DNA of 6,350 nucleotides. Source: Thiotrichaceae bacterium. Its GTDB lineage: Bacteria; Pseudomonadota; Gammaproteobacteria; Thiotrichales; Thiotrichaceae. Location: the NCBI GenBank assembly GCA_027009095.1, contig JALVDG010000458.1:1-6350 (forward strand). Direction: 5' to 3'. Both the position numbers and the translations under genes were made by a program. Within the stretch, counting starts at the first letter, position 1; each line of letters opens with the position of its first letter. The notes under the pieces were generated by a model. That model ran no database searches. It was not told where the DNA came from and saw nothing but the letters and a program-made list of their open reading frames with translations. This document shows, in pieces, positions 6,327 to 6,350 of the stretch.

Positions 6327-6342
6327 AAAGCTTCAGCTTTTT
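6327..6342 (+). terminator. Weak intrinsic terminator candidate after panC
   Basis: AAAGC (6327-6331) can pair with GCTTT (6336-6340) around a TTCA loop, and the right arm runs into five Ts (6338-6342). It starts 27 bases after the panC stop, the expected place for the end of the pcnB-folK-panBC unit. The 5-bp stem has only two G-C pairs, so termination would be inefficient. An AAGGAG upstream (6319-6324) has no convincing start codon after it within the window. Confidence 0.4.
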
Positions 6343-6350
6343 AGTTATCA

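Overview
This window is a compact, all-forward-strand stretch of an AT-rich proteobacterial chromosome, most likely a low-GC gammaproteobacterium. The evidence for this is the RimI, PcnB, FolK, PanB and PanC sequences, which align from memory with their Escherichia coli counterparts over nearly their whole length, and the gene order pcnB-folK-panB-panC, which is common in that class. The genus cannot be read from the sequence. There are no RNA genes, insertion sequences, CRISPR arrays or prophage genes.

Layout. Bases 1-1276 hold the 3' part of leuA (2-isopropylmalate synthase), whose first ~94 codons lie outside the window. After 21 bases comes a GTG-started gene (1298-2191) for a family 4, iron-sulfur uracil-DNA glycosylase with a ~110-residue N-terminal extension. 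Three bases later rimI begins (2195-2653; ribosomal protein S18 N-acetyltransferase). A 211-base gap (2654-2864) is the only sizeable non-coding stretch. It holds a weak promoter candidate, a pair of 12-base direct repeats, and a 15-codon possible leader ORF that encloses a small hairpin and runs into the pcnB start. Then come pcnB (poly(A) polymerase I), folK (HPPK), panB and panC, with gaps of 8 and 5 bases and a 1-base overlap, so they look like one transcription unit. The last 51 bases contain no gene and carry a weak hairpin plus T-run.

How the genes fit together. PanB makes ketopantoate from 2-ketoisovalerate and 5,10-methylenetetrahydrofolate, and PanC joins pantoate to beta-alanine. 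FolK acts upstream in folate synthesis, so it supplies the cofactor PanB uses. LeuA draws on the same 2-ketoisovalerate pool as PanB. PcnB (RNA 3' polyadenylation) and RimI (ribosomal protein modification) are unrelated housekeeping partners.

The most interesting part is the glycosylase gene. It occupies the position directly upstream of rimI where E. coli has holD, the clamp-loader psi subunit. Its first ~23 residues resemble the clamp-loader-binding N-terminal peptide of psi, and they are tethered by a Ser/Gln/Asn-rich linker to a uracil-DNA-glycosylase domain with an altered motif 1. This suggests a replisome-tethered glycosylase, or a glycosylase-fold protein acting as psi. A second curiosity is an exact 12-base match to the Neisseria DNA uptake sequence across the leuA stop codon.
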